From NCBI RefSeq assembly GCF_018780625.1, contig NZ_JADMJK010000011.1:1-46866 (forward strand): a DNA stretch of 46,866 nucleotides, read 5' to 3'. The number at the start of each line of letters is the position of its first letter. Within the stretch, counting starts at the first letter, position 1. The position numbers and the translations under genes are program-made. Of the stretch, positions 31,654 through 40,534 are shown one piece after another. The notes below the pieces were generated by a model that saw only the letters and a list, made by a program, of their open reading frames with translations, had not been told where the DNA came from and did not search any database. This stretch comes from Polaromonas sp. Lineage in GTDB: Bacteria; Pseudomonadota; Gammaproteobacteria; Burkholderiales; Burkholderiaceae_C.

Positions 31654-32730
31654 ATGACACACATGAACGCACCCGCAGCGGCGACAGCCGACCACCCCAA
31701 GTCAAGCGCCTACCAGCGCATTGCGACCGAAGAGGCCTTCGCGCCGCCCGAGATGCTGGCGATCTACCGCAAGATCATTGAAAAGGGCGATGCCGACCCC
31801 GGGTTCAAGGGCCTGATGGGGTTTTACATGAGCAGCCCCAGCGACCGTGCCCAGCACATCATGCGCTGCCTGCAGGACCTGGACCAGTTGCGCCTGCAGC
31901 ACATGGACGAGTGCGGCATTGACAAGCAGGTGATTGCACTGACCGCGCCGGGCGTGCAGGTCATGGACAAGGCCACGGCGGTGTCGTTCAGCCAGATTGC
32001 CAACGACCAGTTGGCCGAGGCCGTACACCGGCACCCGACCCGATTTGTCGGCATGATCGCCGTCGCACCGCAAGACCCCACGGCTGCAGCCAAGGAAATC
32101 GAGCGCGGCGTGAGCAAACTGGGCATGAATTCGGTCATCATCAACTCGCACACGCAGGGCGAGTATTTGTCCGACCCCAAGTTCTGGGACATCTTTGCAG
32201 CCGCCGAGGCGCACGACGTGCCGATCTACCTGCATCCCAATTCACTCCCGGCCAACATGATCCAGCCCTTCCAGGAGTGCGGACTGGATGGCGCGATTTA
32301 CGGCTTTGGCGTAGAGACCGGCCTGCATGCGCTGCGCATCATTACCTCGGGCGTGTTTGACCGCTTCCCGAAGCTCAAAATGATCATTGGCCACATGGGT
32401 GAAGCCTTGCCGTTCTGGCTCTATCGGCTGGACTACATGCACCGGGCCACGGTGCTGTCCAAGCGCTATGACAGCATGCAGCCGCTCAAGAAAAAACCGA
32501 GCGACTACCTGCGCGAGAACTTCTACATCACCAACAGCGGCGTCGCCTGGGAGCCGGCCATCAAGTTTTCGCAGCAGACACTGGGCGTGGACCGCGTGAT
32601 GTATGCAATGGATTACCCCTACCAGTACCAGCGCGATGAAGTCATCGCCATGGACAACATGACGATGAGCGCCGAAGACAAAAAGAAGTTCTTTCAGACC
32701 AATGCCGAAACGGTGTTCAAGATTGGCTGA
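31654..32730 (+). CDS. ligW: Amidohydrolase-superfamily decarboxylase, LigW-like (5-carboxyvanillate decarboxylase)
   Basis: 358 aa; an ATG at 31663 is an alternative start. It follows the Sphingobium LigW sequence closely as I recall it: IATEEAFA near residue 24, GIDKQVIALTAPGVQVM near residue 90, VINSHTQGEYLSD near residue 166, GLDGAIYGFGVETGLHALRI near residue 210, IGHMGEALPFWLYRLDYMH near residue 246, TNSGVAWEPAIKF near residue 291, and MYAMDYPYQY near residue 316. Glu (EEAFA), His (IYLHPN) and Asp (MDYPYQ) would be the Mn2+ ligands. LigW removes CO2 from 5-carboxyvanillate to give vanillate in lignin-biphenyl breakdown. A related hydroxybenzoate decarboxylase is the main alternative. Confidence 0.8.
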   Translation: MTHMNAPAAATADHPKSSAYQRIATEEAFAPPEMLAIYRKIIEKGDADPGFKGLMGFYMSSPSDRAQHIMRCLQDLDQLRLQHMDECGIDKQVIALTAPGVQVMDKATAVSFSQIANDQLAEAVHRHPTRFVGMIAVAPQDPTAAAKEIERGVSKLGMNSVIINSHTQGEYLSDPKFWDIFAAAEAHDVPIYLHPNSLPANMIQPFQECGLDGAIYGFGVETGLHALRIITSGVFDRFPKLKMIIGHMGEALPFWLYRLDYMHRATVLSKRYDSMQPLKKKPSDYLRENFYITNSGVAWEPAIKFSQQTLGVDRVMYAMDYPYQYQRDEVIAMDNMTMSAEDKKKFFQTNAETVFKIG

Positions 32731-32778
32731 GTGCCGGCCGGGTAAAGATTTTATAAAAGCAGAAAGCAGGAGACAACC

Positions 32779-33747
32779 ATGAAAAAAATGACCATTCGCG
32801 TCATGCTGGGCAGCTTGATGGTGGCGTTTTCCGTCGCGTCCCAGGCACAGGCCTGGCCCGGCCAGACCATCAAGATCGTGGTGCCTTTCACGCCCGGCAC
32901 CGGCATGGACACGATTGCCCGCACCGTCTCACCCAAGCTCGCCGAGCGCCTCGGCCAGCCGGTGGTCGTGCAGAACATCCCGGGCGCCAGCGGGAATATC
33001 GGGGCCGACAATGTGGCCAGGGCAACGCCCGATGGCTATACCGTGTTGATGGGCGCCAACACCATGCTGATCACGTCACAGATCTACAAGAATGTTTCAT
33101 TCAATCCCACCCAGGATTTTTCACCGGTTTCGATGGCGGCCTATGGCACCTTGATGCTGGTGGCCAACCCCAAAACCGGCATCAAGTCCATGAAGGACCT
33201 GGTCACGCTGGCCAAGTCCAAGCCCGGCTTCATCAGCTACGGCTCACCCGGCATTGGCACCCCGCACCACATGGCCATGGAATTGTTCAAGGCTGAAACC
33301 CAGACCTTCATGCTCCATGTTCCCTACAAGGGCACGGCAGGCTATGTGCAGGACCTGCTGGGCGGCGAGTTGATGGCTGGATTTTTGCCGGTGCATGTGG
33401 CGCAGGGCTTTGTCAGCGCAGGCAAGCTGACGGCACTTGCCGTCGGCGGAAACGAGCGCCATCCGGTGGCGCCCACCGTCCCGACGATCCAGGAACTCGG
33501 CGTCAAGGGCGTCAACGTGGACATGTGGTACGCCTTTTTCGTGCCCAGCAAGACGCCCTCGCCGGTCGTCGGCCGCCTCCATACCGAAATCGCAGCCGTC
33601 CTGAAACTGCCGGAAATCCAGTCGGTGCTGAGCAAGGCCGGGCTGGATGCGTCGTCATCGACGCCAGCCGAGCTGACGGCTGTTGTCGGCAAGGATTACC
33701 AGCGCTGGGGTTCGGTCATCAAGCGCAACGCGATCGCCGCCGACTGA
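32779..33747 (+). CDS. Bug-family TTT solute-binding protein
   Basis: 322 aa. Signal peptide MLGSLMVAFSVASQAQA, then WPGQTIKIVVPFTPGTGMDT (start of the Bug fold), IPGASGNIGADNVARATPDG near residue 75, and the NTMLITS and GGELMAGFLP segments. Bug proteins capture carboxylic or aromatic acids in the periplasm. No TctA/TctB membrane partners are nearby; Burkholderiales often carry Bug genes as orphans beside the catabolic genes for their ligand. AGGAGA precedes the start. It is probably co-transcribed with the LigW-like gene and fdhA. Confidence 0.9.
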   Translation: MKKMTIRVMLGSLMVAFSVASQAQAWPGQTIKIVVPFTPGTGMDTIARTVSPKLAERLGQPVVVQNIPGASGNIGADNVARATPDGYTVLMGANTMLITSQIYKNVSFNPTQDFSPVSMAAYGTLMLVANPKTGIKSMKDLVTLAKSKPGFISYGSPGIGTPHHMAMELFKAETQTFMLHVPYKGTAGYVQDLLGGELMAGFLPVHVAQGFVSAGKLTALAVGGNERHPVAPTVPTIQELGVKGVNVDMWYAFFVPSKTPSPVVGRLHTEIAAVLKLPEIQSVLSKAGLDASSSTPAELTAVVGKDYQRWGSVIKRNAIAAD

Positions 33748-33797
33748 GAAACCCGGCACCCTTTTTTGCACAAGCAGGATCACTCCAGGAGATAGCC

Positions 33798-34994
33798 ATG
33801 TCATCAAACCGCGGTGTTGTCTACATACAGCAAGGCCAGGTGGAGGTTCAGTCGATTGCGTTTCCCAAGCTGATCAACCCCCAGGGACGAACCGCCAACC
33901 ACGGCGTGATTCTCAAGGTGCTGACCACCAACATCTGCGGCTCCGACCAGCACATGGTGCGCGGACGCACCACCGCGCCGGCCGGGCTGGTACTGGGCCA
34001 CGAGATCACGGGTGAAGTCATCGAGGCAGGCAAGGATGTGGAAATGCTGCAGGTCGGCGACATCGTATCGGTGCCGTTTAACGTGGCGTGCGGGCGTTGC
34101 CGATTGTGCAAGGAGCGCCAGACCGGCGTGTGCCTGACGGTGAACGAGTCCCGTCCAGGCGGCGCCTATGGTTACGTCGACATGGGCGGCTGGGTGGGCG
34201 GGCAGGCGGAGTACGTCATGGTGCCCTATGCCGACTTCAATTTGCTGAAATTTCCTGACCGTGCCCAGGCCATTGAGAAAATTCGCGACCTGACCTGCCT
34301 GTCGGACATTTTGCCCACCGGCTACCACGGCGCCGTGACTGCGGGCGTTGGTCCCGGCAGCACCGTGTATGTGGCAGGCGCTGGCCCTGTGGGACTGGCC
34401 GCAGCGGCTTCCGCCCGGCTGCTGGGTGCGGCGGTGGTGATTGTGGGTGACGTGAACCCCGTGCGCCTCCAGCATGCCAGGAGCGTTGGCTTTGAGATTG
34501 CAGATTTGTCGACGGACGTGCCCCTGGCTGACCAGATCGCGCAGATACTGGGTGTCCCGGAAGTGGACAGCGCCATCGACGCGGTGGGCTTCGAAGCGCG
34601 CGGCCACGGGCATGAAGGTGCGCAGCATGAAGCGCCTGCCACGGTGCTCAATTCACTGATGGAGATCACCCGCGCAGCAGGCAAGATCGGCATCCCCGGA
34701 CTCTATGTGACGGACGACCCGGGCGGCGTGGACAAGGCCGCGAAGTCCGGCTCACTGAGCATTCGTCTCGGCCTGGGCTGGGCCAAATCCCACAGTTTCA
34801 TGACGGGCCAGACGCCAGTGATGCAGTACAACCGCGCGCTGATGCAAGCCATTTTGTGGGACCGCATCAAGATCGCCGACATTGTGGGCGTCAAGGTCAT
34901 TTCCCTGGACGAAGCGCCAAGCGGCTACGCACAGTTTGATGCGGGAGCACCCGTCAAATTCGTGATTGACCCGCACGGCCAATTGGCCCGCTAG
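33798..34994 (+). CDS. fdhA: Glutathione-independent formaldehyde dehydrogenase (zinc alcohol dehydrogenase family)
   Basis: 398 aa, the length of Pseudomonas putida FdhA (399). The start at 33798 is supported by AGGAGA. Catalytic-zinc residues are in NICGSDQHMVRG (Cys near residue 45) and GHEITGEVIE; the structural-zinc Cys cluster is CGRCRLCKERQTGVC near residue 100; the NAD-binding turn is VAGAGPVGLAAAASARL near residue 195; DAVGFEARGHGHEG near residue 262 is typical of this subfamily. It oxidises formaldehyde to formate with tightly bound NAD. Placed 50 bp after a Bug gene and near a LigW-like gene, it fits disposal of formaldehyde from O-demethylation of vanillate-type compounds. Confidence 0.88.
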   Translation: MSSNRGVVYIQQGQVEVQSIAFPKLINPQGRTANHGVILKVLTTNICGSDQHMVRGRTTAPAGLVLGHEITGEVIEAGKDVEMLQVGDIVSVPFNVACGRCRLCKERQTGVCLTVNESRPGGAYGYVDMGGWVGGQAEYVMVPYADFNLLKFPDRAQAIEKIRDLTCLSDILPTGYHGAVTAGVGPGSTVYVAGAGPVGLAAAASARLLGAAVVIVGDVNPVRLQHARSVGFEIADLSTDVPLADQIAQILGVPEVDSAIDAVGFEARGHGHEGAQHEAPATVLNSLMEITRAAGKIGIPGLYVTDDPGGVDKAAKSGSLSIRLGLGWAKSHSFMTGQTPVMQYNRALMQAILWDRIKIADIVGVKVISLDEAPSGYAQFDAGAPVKFVIDPHGQLAR

Positions 34995-35040
34995 CGTTTT
35001 CCCGCACGGCGCCAGTCCTGCCCTGCCCTGCCCCTCCCTT

Positions 35041-35069
35041 GCCCGCACCTTTGAATGCGGGCCTTTTTT
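35041..35069 (+). terminator. Intrinsic terminator after fdhA
   Basis: GCCCGCA (35041-35047) pairs with TGCGGGC (35056-35062) around an 8-nt loop and is followed by a run of six T. It ends the LigW-Bug-fdhA transcript 46 nt after the fdhA stop, so the porin has its own promoter or relies on read-through. Confidence 0.85.
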
Positions 35070-35104
35070 GTATCCCCTGACCCCTTCTCTTTCCAAGGAA
35101 AAAA

Positions 35105-36226
35105 ATGAAGACCTCATCCCTCGTGGCCCTCACTGTGAGCGGGCTGGCTGCAGCAGGTGCTGCCCACGCGCAAAGCAGTGTCAACCTTTACGGCCTCCTC
35201 GACGCCGGAATTGAGTCTGTGAGCAATGTGCAGTCCGTCGGACGCCTCACGCGAATGCCCTCCAATACCGCCACCATTCCTTCACGCGTCGGGATGCGCG
35301 GCCGGGAAGATCTCGGCGGTGGGCAGGGCGCTATTTTCACGCTGGAAATGGGCTTGGCGCCAGACACAGGCGCTTCAGGGCAAGGAGGCCGCTTGTTTGG
35401 CCGGCAGGCGCTGGTGGGTCTTGCCGGAAATTGGGGCGCGGTCACGCTGGGCCGCCAATACACCATGACGTTCTGGTCTCTCCTTGACTCGGATATTGTG
35501 GGCCCCACCGTCTACGGCCTGGGCGCGTTGGACTCCTACATTCCGAACGCACGCGCTGACAATTCAATTGCCTACAAAGGAAAATTCAGCGACCTGACTG
35601 TAGGCGCCACCTACAGCTTCGGCCGTGATGCCGTGAATGCAGGGCCATCGTCTGCCGGAACCAATTGTGCCGGCGAAAACGGCGCCGACGCCAAGGCGTG
35701 CCGCGAGTGGTCGGCCATGGTGAAGTACGACACCAAGGTCTGGGGCGCAGCGGTCGCCTACGACAGGATCAATGGACGCACCGTCGTCGGGACTGATAGG
35801 GTATTTGGTGGCCTGACCAACAGTTCATTGTCCGACGCACGATTGATGGTCAACGGCTATGTGAACATTGCCGCCGTCAAGATTGGCGGCGGTGTCATTC
35901 ACCGCAAAACCGCAGGCATCTTGCCTACCCCGCCCAAGAGCGACCTCTGGTACCTGGGCGCGTCCTACCCCGTGACGCCGGCGCTGACCCTTGATGGGCA
36001 TGTCGCAAAGCTGGTCTACAAGGACGCGGACAACTTTGACTCCACCATCGTGACGGTGAAGGCCATGTACAACCTGTCCAAACGTACTGCGGTGTACGCC
36101 CAGATTGGCACGATTCGCAATGGCAGCCGGACGAACGTGTCGGTCAGCTCCGGTGCGCCGGGCAGCAACCCCGCAATGGGTGGATCGCAGACCGGGACCA
36201 TGGTGGGCGTCAGGCACACGTTCTGA
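35105..36226 (+). CDS. Burkholderiales-type outer-membrane porin
   Basis: 373 aa. Signal peptide ALTVSGLAAAGAAHA-Q, then QSSVNLYGLLDAGIESVSNV, the characteristic first strand of Gram_neg porins (PF13609 type). MRGREDLGGGQGAIFTLEMG and GRQALVGLAGNWGAVTLGRQ follow. The C-terminus GVRHTF ends in Phe, the outer-membrane assembly signal. About 16 strands of a trimeric diffusion pore are expected. Placement beside catabolic genes suggests uptake of the same acids; AAGGAAAA lies just before the start. Confidence 0.93.
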   Translation: MKTSSLVALTVSGLAAAGAAHAQSSVNLYGLLDAGIESVSNVQSVGRLTRMPSNTATIPSRVGMRGREDLGGGQGAIFTLEMGLAPDTGASGQGGRLFGRQALVGLAGNWGAVTLGRQYTMTFWSLLDSDIVGPTVYGLGALDSYIPNARADNSIAYKGKFSDLTVGATYSFGRDAVNAGPSSAGTNCAGENGADAKACREWSAMVKYDTKVWGAAVAYDRINGRTVVGTDRVFGGLTNSSLSDARLMVNGYVNIAAVKIGGGVIHRKTAGILPTPPKSDLWYLGASYPVTPALTLDGHVAKLVYKDADNFDSTIVTVKAMYNLSKRTAVYAQIGTIRNGSRTNVSVSSGAPGSNPAMGGSQTGTMVGVRHTF

Positions 36227-36286
36227 ACGCCTGCGCACGTGCTCCCAGGCAGCCGTGCCGGGAGCGCGTGAGGAATGAATTCTGTA

Positions 36287-37198
36287 TCAGGCGCCCACAC
36301 CTGAATCCCCACCAGTTGCGGCCGGTTGCGCCTTCGCCAGGAGCGTGATCAGCTCAGGCACCGTGGACTGCGCCGGGCCGTCTTGAAGCGCCTGGGCATA
36401 GGTCCGCCGGATACTTTCCGCCGTCTCGTGCATGGCCCCCGATTCTTGCGCCATGGTCGTGTAGTACGTCATGTCCTTCAGGGCATTGGCGATGGTGAAG
36501 CGAAATCCGGAACCGTCGCGCGATTCAATGTAGGGACGAAGGCGATTGAGCACCACGCCGTCGCCACCGCCCTTGGTCAGGATTTCCAGGAATACCTTCG
36601 GATCGACCTCGCTGCGCTCGGCGCAGGCGGCGGCTTCGGCGAGGACGGCCGAAAAGCCGAGGGACACAAAGTTGTGCAGCAGCTTGAGCCTGTGACCGGC
36701 GCCAACCGGACCGGCCAGCGTGATGTTCTCGGCAAAACATTCAAGAACCGGCTTGCAGCGTTCGAACAAGGCCGGATCGCCGCCAACAATCAGGTTGAGA
36801 CGCCCTTGCGCCGCCTCTTTGGGCGTGCGCGTCATCGGTGCATCAAGAAAACCGCCGCCCGCCTTTTTGACCGATTCGGCGATGCGGATCGTGGAGGAAG
36901 GGATGGCGGTCGAGCAGTCGATGACGATGGCGCCTGGCTTGAGCCCTTCCAGCAGGCCGCCGCTGCGCAACAGCACATCCTCGACCTGCGGCGTTCCGGT
37001 AACGCACAGGATAATGATGTCAACTTCTGCGGCCAGGGCTGCCGCACTGGGTGTCGTGGTGGCGCCGGCCGCAATCAGCGCCTCCAGCGGCTGATTTCCA
37101 GGGTGGTCCAGAAGCACCATGGGATAACCATGTTTGAGGATGTTGCTGGCAATGCCATGCCCCATCATGCCAATGCCGACCATGCCAATTTTCGTCAT
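36287..37198 (-). CDS. NAD(P)-dependent beta-hydroxyacid dehydrogenase (3-hydroxyisobutyrate dehydrogenase family)
   Basis: 303 aa. The Rossmann start KIGMVGIGMMGHGIASNIL is at residues 3-21, the substrate-binding DAPMTRTPKEAAQGRLNLIV near residue 117, and GAGHRLKLLHNFVSLG with the catalytic Lys near residue 170. Family members oxidise 3-hydroxyisobutyrate, tartronate semialdehyde or related small hydroxy acids. AAGGA precedes the start. It is divergent from the hydratase-like gene and convergent with the porin gene. The exact substrate cannot be read; a role in a late step of the neighbouring acid pathway is inference. Confidence 0.9.
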   Translation of the reverse strand: MTKIGMVGIGMMGHGIASNILKHGYPMVLLDHPGNQPLEALIAAGATTTPSAAALAAEVDIIILCVTGTPQVEDVLLRSGGLLEGLKPGAIVIDCSTAIPSSTIRIAESVKKAGGGFLDAPMTRTPKEAAQGRLNLIVGGDPALFERCKPVLECFAENITLAGPVGAGHRLKLLHNFVSLGFSAVLAEAAACAERSEVDPKVFLEILTKGGGDGVVLNRLRPYIESRDGSGFRFTIANALKDMTYYTTMAQESGAMHETAESIRRTYAQALQDGPAQSTVPELITLLAKAQPAATGGDSGVGA

Positions 37199-37431
37199 GC
37201 TGTTCCTTCAGGTTGTTCAAGTTACCGGGCCGGTGCCAAGCCACGCGCTTTTTCCCCATCCGCCCGCGCAGATGTAGACGTGTATATCACTTCCACATAG
37301 TAGTGTCCCAACCTGCTTCAGAGGAGCGCGCGCTGGCGGTGGCCCGCGCGGCCACGCCGTCTACACTGACCGGGCCAACGCGGCGGGGCTGCCGGCGCTG
37401 GCCCACACTTTGACGAAAGAAAGCCAACCCC

Positions 37432-38184
37432 ATGATTGACGAAACAGCGCACCATCTGATTGAGGCGCGGCGCACCCACCGCGCCATTTCTGCGGCAAGT
37501 TGCGGCACGCCCGATGCGAAGGCGGCCTATGCCGCGCAAGACGCCGTGGCCAGCGCCTGCGGCTGGTTCCGCGAGGCGCCAGCAGGCCACTGGAAATCCG
37601 GCGGCCCGTCACGGGACGCCGTGCTGACGCACGCAGCACTGCCGCCGGCTGGCGTGTGGACCAGTCCGGCCGAGGCCCAGACCTGGCCGTTTCGCCTGCG
37701 CGGCATCGAGGCAGAGATCGCCTTGCGCCTGGGCCGCGCGGTAGACCCGGCGCTGGCGCAGACGCTGGACGTGCGCGCAGCGGCGGAACTGGTCGACGCC
37801 ATGTGCGTGTCCATTGAAATTGTCGATTCGCGCTGGACCGAAGGACTGGACGCGCCGGCGCTGGCCAAGCTCGCCGACCTCCAGTCGCACGGCGCACTCG
37901 TGCTCGGTCCCTGGGTTTCTTTTGCGCCACGGGACTGGCGGGCGCAGGTGTGTCGGGTCCAGATCGGCACGCAGCCGCCGGTTGAGCGCCAAGGCACGCA
38001 TTCCCTGGCCGACCCGGTTTTCGTGCTGCCGGCCTGGCTTCGGCACGCAACCCGGGATGGCAGCAGCGTGCCGGCCGGAACGGTCGTCACCACGGGCACC
38101 TGGGTAGGCCTTCTCCATGCGGCCAAAGGCGATCTGGTCACGGTGGAGTTTCCGGGCGTTGGCAGCGCCTCGGTGCAGTTGTAG
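37432..38184 (+). CDS. 2-keto-4-pentenoate hydratase / fumarylacetoacetate hydrolase-family enzyme
   Basis: 250 aa. RLRGIEAEIALRLGRAVDP near residue 87 and CVSIEIVDSRWTEGLDAPAL near residue 124 match the metal-binding Glu segments of MhpD-type hydratases, and AWLRHATRDGSSVPAGTVVT TG-type residues near 200 form the conserved end. The reaction would hydrate 2-hydroxypenta-2,4-dienoate-like meta-cleavage products. In the LigW pathway, ring cleavage upstream of 5-carboxyvanillate releases such a dienoate, so the gene fits the cluster, although it is separated by two convergent or divergent genes. The start at 37432 has only weak upstream GAAAG. Confidence 0.82.
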   Translation: MIDETAHHLIEARRTHRAISAASCGTPDAKAAYAAQDAVASACGWFREAPAGHWKSGGPSRDAVLTHAALPPAGVWTSPAEAQTWPFRLRGIEAEIALRLGRAVDPALAQTLDVRAAAELVDAMCVSIEIVDSRWTEGLDAPALAKLADLQSHGALVLGPWVSFAPRDWRAQVCRVQIGTQPPVERQGTHSLADPVFVLPAWLRHATRDGSSVPAGTVVTTGTWVGLLHAAKGDLVTVEFPGVGSASVQL

Positions 38185-38227
38185 CGGCACGCGGACTTTT
38201 TTATGCCGGTGTGCGTGGACCGGAAAT

Positions 38228-38259
38228 AAAAAAGCCAACCGCATGGGTTGGCTTTTTTT
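38228..38259. terminator. Bidirectional intrinsic terminator
   Basis: GCCAACC (38234-38240) pairs with GGTTGGC (38246-38252) around GCATG. The stem is preceded by six A and followed by seven T, so it can end transcripts from the hydratase gene (plus) and from the 27-codon gene at 38276-38359 (minus). Confidence 0.93.
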
Positions 38260-38275
38260 GCAAGATGACGCGCGG

Positions 38276-38359
38276 TCAGAAAATGAGCTTGCCAAGGCCC
38301 AGGACGACGGCCAGTCCAATCAAAAATATTCCAACTACGATCCAAATGATTACCTTCAT
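38276..38359 (-). CDS. 27-residue hydrophobic membrane peptide
   Basis: A short gene with start ATG at 38359 and TGA at 38276-38278. The product is MKVIIWIVVGIFLIGLAVVL plus GLGKLIF: a Lys after Met, about 20 hydrophobic residues, and a final Lys, the look of a single-span membrane small protein. A ribosome-binding site-like AAAGGCAGG lies just upstream, and a strong terminator begins 17 nt past the stop. No frame interruption or low-complexity explanation is apparent. The function is unknown; such peptides often tune a membrane partner. Confidence 0.65.
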   Translation of the reverse strand: MKVIIWIVVGIFLIGLAVVLGLGKLIF

Positions 38360-38493
38360 CGCCTGCCTTTAAGAAAGTGGGTTTCAAGCGCAATTGTTCT
38401 ACGCTTTGGCCCGGCAAACCTGCAGTGCTGGCGCTTTGTAGCTGTAGTCCACAGCCGACAGTCCGGTGCACGCTGGGGTCGGGCAGGCGCGAA

Positions 38494-39468
38494 TCAGCAA
38501 CCGTCCGTGCATTTGCCCGCGCTGTCGAACGCCATCGTCTTTCCTGAAAGAGGAATATGCACGGGCACCTTCACCGCCTTCATGAAGGCTTCCGTCTTGC
38601 TGCCTGTGCGCACCTTCCCGTTAACGGTGCCGACCTCGTTGGCGTGGGAGGCGATCACGGATGCGGGTTTCACGAGGTCGTTGATGACGTAGGCAGCCTC
38701 TACCGGCCCCGTGCTGAAGCCATCGCCGATGTTCATGACGGCGAGCTTGGCGCCGTAGTGGCCGCGCACCACCAGGTCCTGGTCGGCCGTGATGCCGGTA
38801 TCTCCGGACAGATACGTCACCAGCCCGTTGCTGAACCTGAGGACATAGCCCGTCGCGAGGCCCACGTCGCCGGCGATGCCCACATCCTTCATGGCCTTGC
38901 CCAGGTCGCCGCCGATGAAGTCGGGATCGACGCCATTGCTGTGCATCGCCGTGACGGTCGCAATCCGCACGCCGCCCACGGTCACGCTACCGCCGAAGCG
39001 GGCCAGCATGGAATTCGCCGGATCGCCACCGTTGGCCTTCAGCTTCGCCGCGAAGAAGGGCGGCATCTCGCTGCCGGTCACGATCTTTGACTTCTTGGCC
39101 AGCGCGATGTTGACGACGCTGGTGTTGGGCAGTGCCGAGACCGACACATCCGGCTTGTCGCAGCTGCCCGAGTTCGGCGCCTTGCCGTGCGCGTTGCCCA
39201 CGTGGTCGCCATGCATGTGGCTCACCAGGATGATGTCGATCTTGCCGAGCCGCGGATCATCCGCGCCCGCGACGGTGCGGCCCGGATCGTAGAGGACGCG
39301 GGTACCGCTGGGATCCTCGAAGACCAGCGCGCGATCTTGCGGACAGAACTCGCCCGCAATGCCGCCAAGCGGCGTCACCTTCACGGTCTGGGCCAGTGCG
39401 GGGAATGCCAACAGTGCGCAAATAGCGCTGAAGGATGCGATCCGGGTGAAGCGATTGGTCATGCTCAT
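38494..39468 (-). CDS. Secreted metallo-beta-lactamase-fold hydrolase
   Basis: 324 aa. Signal peptide (SFSAICALLAFPALA-Q), then TPLGGIAGEFCPQDRALVFE, and the zinc motif SHMHGDHVGN near residue 84. Further metal-ligand candidates are AMHSNG near residue 175 and YLSGDTGI near residue 220 (Asp). ASHANEVG near residue 275 supplies a late His. It is a periplasmic zinc hydrolase of the UlaG/AttM-like MBL superfamily; the substrate is unknown. The C-terminus has two Cys (KCTDGC) that may form a disulfide with CPQD or GSCDK. It lies after a 95-bp gap from the small peptide gene. Confidence 0.85.
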   Translation of the reverse strand: MSMTNRFTRIASFSAICALLAFPALAQTVKVTPLGGIAGEFCPQDRALVFEDPSGTRVLYDPGRTVAGADDPRLGKIDIILVSHMHGDHVGNAHGKAPNSGSCDKPDVSVSALPNTSVVNIALAKKSKIVTGSEMPPFFAAKLKANGGDPANSMLARFGGSVTVGGVRIATVTAMHSNGVDPDFIGGDLGKAMKDVGIAGDVGLATGYVLRFSNGLVTYLSGDTGITADQDLVVRGHYGAKLAVMNIGDGFSTGPVEAAYVINDLVKPASVIASHANEVGTVNGKVRTGSKTEAFMKAVKVPVHIPLSGKTMAFDSAGKCTDGC

Positions 39469-39652
39469 GGCGTTTTCCTGTTATTCATTCGATGAAGTAG
39501 AAGGTTGCCAGCGCCTGGCAACGGTGTGCGTTCGTTGCTGCCAGGCGCAGCATACGATTTTTAACATTGATGGAGGGGCCCCACCAGCTGCTCGCCGTTT
39601 CAAGCCACTCATTCCTGCAAGGCGGCCTCCGCGCCGCCCAGTCATCTCAACG

Positions 39653-40534
39653 TTATTGCGCCGCAGGCGCCACCGCTGCGCCTTCAACCTTGTGCCTGGC
39701 CAGCGCATCGGCGACAAAGCCCGACGACTTCATTTCCTCAATGAAAGCGGTCACGTAGCGCCCCCCGGCATCGCGGCCTTTGGGCAGACCCATGGCCTGC
39801 TGGATCACCATGAAACGACCATCGAGCAAGCGCAGGCCAGGCAGGCGCTTGGCATCAGCCTGCAGTTGCTGCTTGACGCCGGCGGCCACCTCCATCTTTT
39901 GCGCCAGGAACATGTCCGTCACCGTTGGCGAGGTGGGCGCTTTCACCAGCTTGGCTGCCTTCAGTTCACGGGTCAGAAACAGGTCGTACGCGCTGCCATT
40001 GCCAACGACCACCCGGTTGCCCACGCGGTCGACTTCGGCATTGCTCCTGATCGGCGAATCGCTCCGCACCAGGTAAGCACCTTCGATGACGACGTAGGGC
40101 GGCGTCTGGATCATGCCGGCGCCACGCACCGGGTCGATCGCCACAAAGGCGATGTCCACCTGGGCAGCGGTCACCGCGTCAACCACCTTGCCGGCGGACG
40201 GGAAGGTGACCAACTCCACGGGTACGCCGAGGCGCCGGCCCAGTTCGCGGGCCAGATCCACAGAAACCCCGCGCGGCTCGCCGGTTGCGGCGTCTTTTGT
40301 GGCCAGGATGGGGTTGCCAAAGTTGATCGCAGCCCGAAGTTTGCCGCTGGGCGCCAACTCCGCAACGGGTGCGGCTGGGCGGGTGGCGCATGCCGTCAGC
40401 ACGCAGGCCATCAGCAGCACGCCCATGGGGCCCAACAGGCGGGCCATCACGGATTTGCTTTTAACGCGGTCATTGGGCGCGAGGCCCAAGACGGGGATGG
40501 TGGAAAGGCCGGTCAGCAAGGGGCGAATGGGCAT
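39653..40534 (-). CDS. Lipoprotein solute-binding protein (amino-acid/SBP_bac_3 type)
   Basis: 293 aa from the ATG at 40534, supported by CGGAGAC 5 nt upstream; MARLL at 40447 is an alternative with a more usual signal length but no ribosome-binding site. The lipobox VLTAC is near residue 49. The mature fold is a type 2 binding protein: KLRAAINFGNPILATKD, then GVSVDLARELGRRLGVPVEL near residue 90, DIAFVAIDPVRGAGM near residue 125, and GNRVVVGNGSAYDLFLTREL near residue 170. No ABC permease is next to it. The likely ligand is a small acid or amino acid, unknown. Confidence 0.83.
   Translation of the reverse strand: MPIRPLLTGLSTIPVLGLAPNDRVKSKSVMARLLGPMGVLLMACVLTACATRPAAPVAELAPSGKLRAAINFGNPILATKDAATGEPRGVSVDLARELGRRLGVPVELVTFPSAGKVVDAVTAAQVDIAFVAIDPVRGAGMIQTPPYVVIEGAYLVRSDSPIRSNAEVDRVGNRVVVGNGSAYDLFLTRELKAAKLVKAPTSPTVTDMFLAQKMEVAAGVKQQLQADAKRLPGLRLLDGRFMVIQQAMGLPKGRDAGGRYVTAFIEEMKSSGFVADALARHKVEGAAVAPAAQ

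Noticed and set aside
35010..35040. Short CCCTG/CCCC repeats before the fdhA terminator
   Set aside because: Only two or three imperfect units of low-complexity sequence; no sign of a functional repeat.
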